Assembly (NCBI RefSeq): GCF_000327385.1 | Contig: NW_008707618.1 | Span: 66,841-130,840, forward strand | Length of the DNA stretch: 64,000 nucleotides | Reading direction: 5' to 3' | DNA from: Lottia gigantea | Lineage: Eukaryota; Mollusca; Gastropoda; Lottiidae | Shown here: positions 62,401 to 64,000 of the stretch, one piece after another | Numbering within the stretch: the stretch's first letter is position 1 | How the letters are laid out: each line of letters starts with the position of its first letter | Notes under the pieces: model-generated | What the model was told of the DNA's origin: nothing | Seen by the model: the letters and a program-made list of their open reading frames with translations, nothing else | Databases searched by the model: none | Made by a program: the position numbers and the translations under genes

Positions 62401-63993
62401 AAAATTAGAAGTTATTACCTCAGTACATGCTAGAGGTTGAACCCAAAACTTCTAGGGTAGCATGCAAGCAATTTATAATTCAGAACCCCGCTTCTCTGTC
62501 AAAAGATTATGTCTTATGATTAAGCTATTTGAAAGACATTTGAAAGAAAAGTCCCAAACTTACGATCATCTTTGGCACTGTCTGATAGAACACTTCTTCT
62601 AGAATCTCTTCTACGTAGTGGAAACGTCTCATTGTTACTGCTGAAAGAAAAGAATCAAAGTTTGACCTTATCCCTTCTGCTCTTGATTGGACTAATGAAA
62701 ATGGGCAATGCCATGCAGTGTGTAATCAAAGGAATTTTCGGTCAGCCCATGACACAGGAAATGACTATCTTGACCCTAATTCATAAAATATCTTATAAGT
62801 TAAATATATCATATTATAACACTGAATTATTTTTATTAATACTTACTGTCCACTAAAATAACTACTTTCTAAGGAAGAATTACTATTAATAGATCCACGG
62901 CTTGGATGTCTCTGTAATAAATTCTGAAATTAAAATGTTCAACTTTAGTTATTAAAAGTGGGACTGTCTCCATCTGTATGTGTGTTCTGTTTTTGTTAAA
63001 GAGATTGTAAAGAGGTTTTCTAAATTGTCCAAAACACTGATAGCATCAATTTGCACCTTAATTAAAAACCTTTTTACAATCTCTTTTTGTTAGTTTTGAT
63101 TTTTCAATCACAAAAACAAACACTAAATGAAATGAGACTGACAGATTGCAGTAGTATATACTGGTCTAAAGTTAATAAATTATAAAATCATCTTACCCCT
63201 TCATTAGGAGGTTCTGGTATAAATTTACCACCTTCATTGAATGAAGTCATATGATTTTCATTCACATGATTGTCATGTGATGGTATAAAACCAGGTGGAG
63301 GGCTGGGTGATGGACGGCCCTGAAAAACAAATAATAACTTTCTGATATTCAGTTTTTCATTACAATCCCATTCTGACTAGGATATAATCTAAGATTTTAA
63401 ATATAGCCTGTATATCATTAAAAGCTCAGACTTAAACTTGCCTGTTTTAAATGCCTGCTTTTTATAAATCTAATACTGGTAATCTTGTCATACTGAGCTA
63501 GTACTTTATTTGTCACATATTCTAAGAAATGTAAAAACTCATATCATCTAGATTTGCTCTAGAATTTATTGGTCATACTTGCTGCAGAACCTTACATTAA
63601 ATGATAAAGAAGAGAATTTGAAGTCGAACAAAAAGGGATGCACATATTAGTAAAAGGACTCGGTAAACCATCTACTTTCATCTACAACCATGTCTGAAAT
63701 TGTCCACGACTGGTCCTGTATCTTAGTACGATGAGAGCTCTACTGAAGCAGGCTGCACACAAATGAGCAATATTTAGAACAAAAGGTTAAAAACTTACAG
63801 TATTGTGATTCTGAATAGTTGAACTAGTTCTATTATTATTATTATTATTATAAGGTGGGTTATTGTGGGTGTTGTGTGTTTTGAAAGAGGCAGGTTGAGT
63901 AAGATATAGTCGTAAACTACAGGCTTTCTCAGTCTGATCTAACAACTGTATAGCACACTCTATATCTTTCTGACTTGTTAGTGGTACAAACAG
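59475..63993 (-). CDS. MAP kinase kinase kinase 2/3 (MEKK2/3), partial
   Basis: A Ser/Thr kinase that activates MAP2Ks (MEK5/ERK5, JNK and p38 branches in vertebrates). Eleven exons, 5' to 3': 63799-63993, 63197-63319, 62847-62923, 62564-62640, 62202-62270, 61798-62037, 61306-61454, 60887-61012, 60409-60538, 59991-60165, 59475-59709. They join in frame to 531 aa plus stop. The first holds the end of the PB1 domain ([20 protein letters not shown]). A Ser/Pro-rich linker follows ([17 protein letters not shown]), then the kinase domain: [16 protein letters not shown] (ATP Lys), [27 protein letters not shown], ending [11 protein letters not shown]. All catalytic residues are present. The start and most of PB1 lie right of the window. 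A run of Asn codons (AAT)n sits just after PB1. The fourth exon has a NAGNAG acceptor. Confidence 0.95.
61264..61285. repeat. (AT)n microsatellite in a MAP3K intron
   Basis: About 11 pure AT dinucleotides, roughly 20 bp from the 3' edge of the donor side of the glycine-loop exon. Ordinary simple repeat. Confidence 0.9.
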
Positions 63994-64000
63994 CTGAAAA

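Noticed and set aside
62400-62470. B-box-like GGGTTCAACC on the minus strand in a MAP3K intron
   Set aside because: No matching A box or target duplication was found, so a SINE cannot be supported.

Overview
The window looks like an intron-rich, AT-rich invertebrate nuclear genome, most likely a marine gastropod mollusc. Host proteins are split by GT-AG introns. The repeats carry the 'caagggcaataactc' tandem core and the 'atacgccca...tgggcgtat' ends seen widely in molluscs. A long Gln/Asn-rich secreted protein resembles shell-matrix or mucus proteins of limpets; that species hint is inference.

Layout. 518-2881 (+): an alpha-tubulin isotype lacking its first ATG exon, with an intron minisatellite built from copies of its own 5' splice site. 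4756-25106 (-): N-acetylglutamate synthase (NAGS), 13 core coding exons plus two probable N-terminal exons, convergent with tubulin. Its introns hold a hAT MITE, Helentron-like tandem-repeat elements, two tRNA-derived SINEs, a large inverted repeat and a 490-bp satellite. 28090-28868 (-): the 3' part of a short-chain dehydrogenase/reductase with a frame break, abutting a truncated Tc1-type transposase. 30226-30275: a 50-N assembly gap, then a Tc1/mariner-type MITE (second copy, opposite orientation, at 48466-49248).

35138-36905 (+): a previously unrecognised three-exon gene for a 78-aa Cys-free secreted peptide. 43559-47583 (+): a 1184-aa secreted Gln/Asn-rich protein with about 72 eight-residue repeats. 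Between them are weak traces of related or decayed genes. 50688-51794 (-): a secreted GH128 (Asl1-like) glycosidase. 53580-54990 (+): a 228-aa SAM-dependent methyltransferase, divergent from GH128. 59475-63993 (-): the C-terminal 531 residues of a MAP3K2/3 (MEKK2/3) kinase whose 5' end lies beyond the window.

The genes do not form an operon or one pathway. NAGS (mitochondrial arginine/urea metabolism), tubulin (cytoskeleton), MAP3K (signalling) and the methyltransferase look like ordinary housekeeping loci. The 35-52 kb interval is notable for three secreted products (peptide, Gln/Asn-rich protein, GH128). Exons were called by eye from splice sites, reading-frame continuity and remembered family sequences; no search was run.
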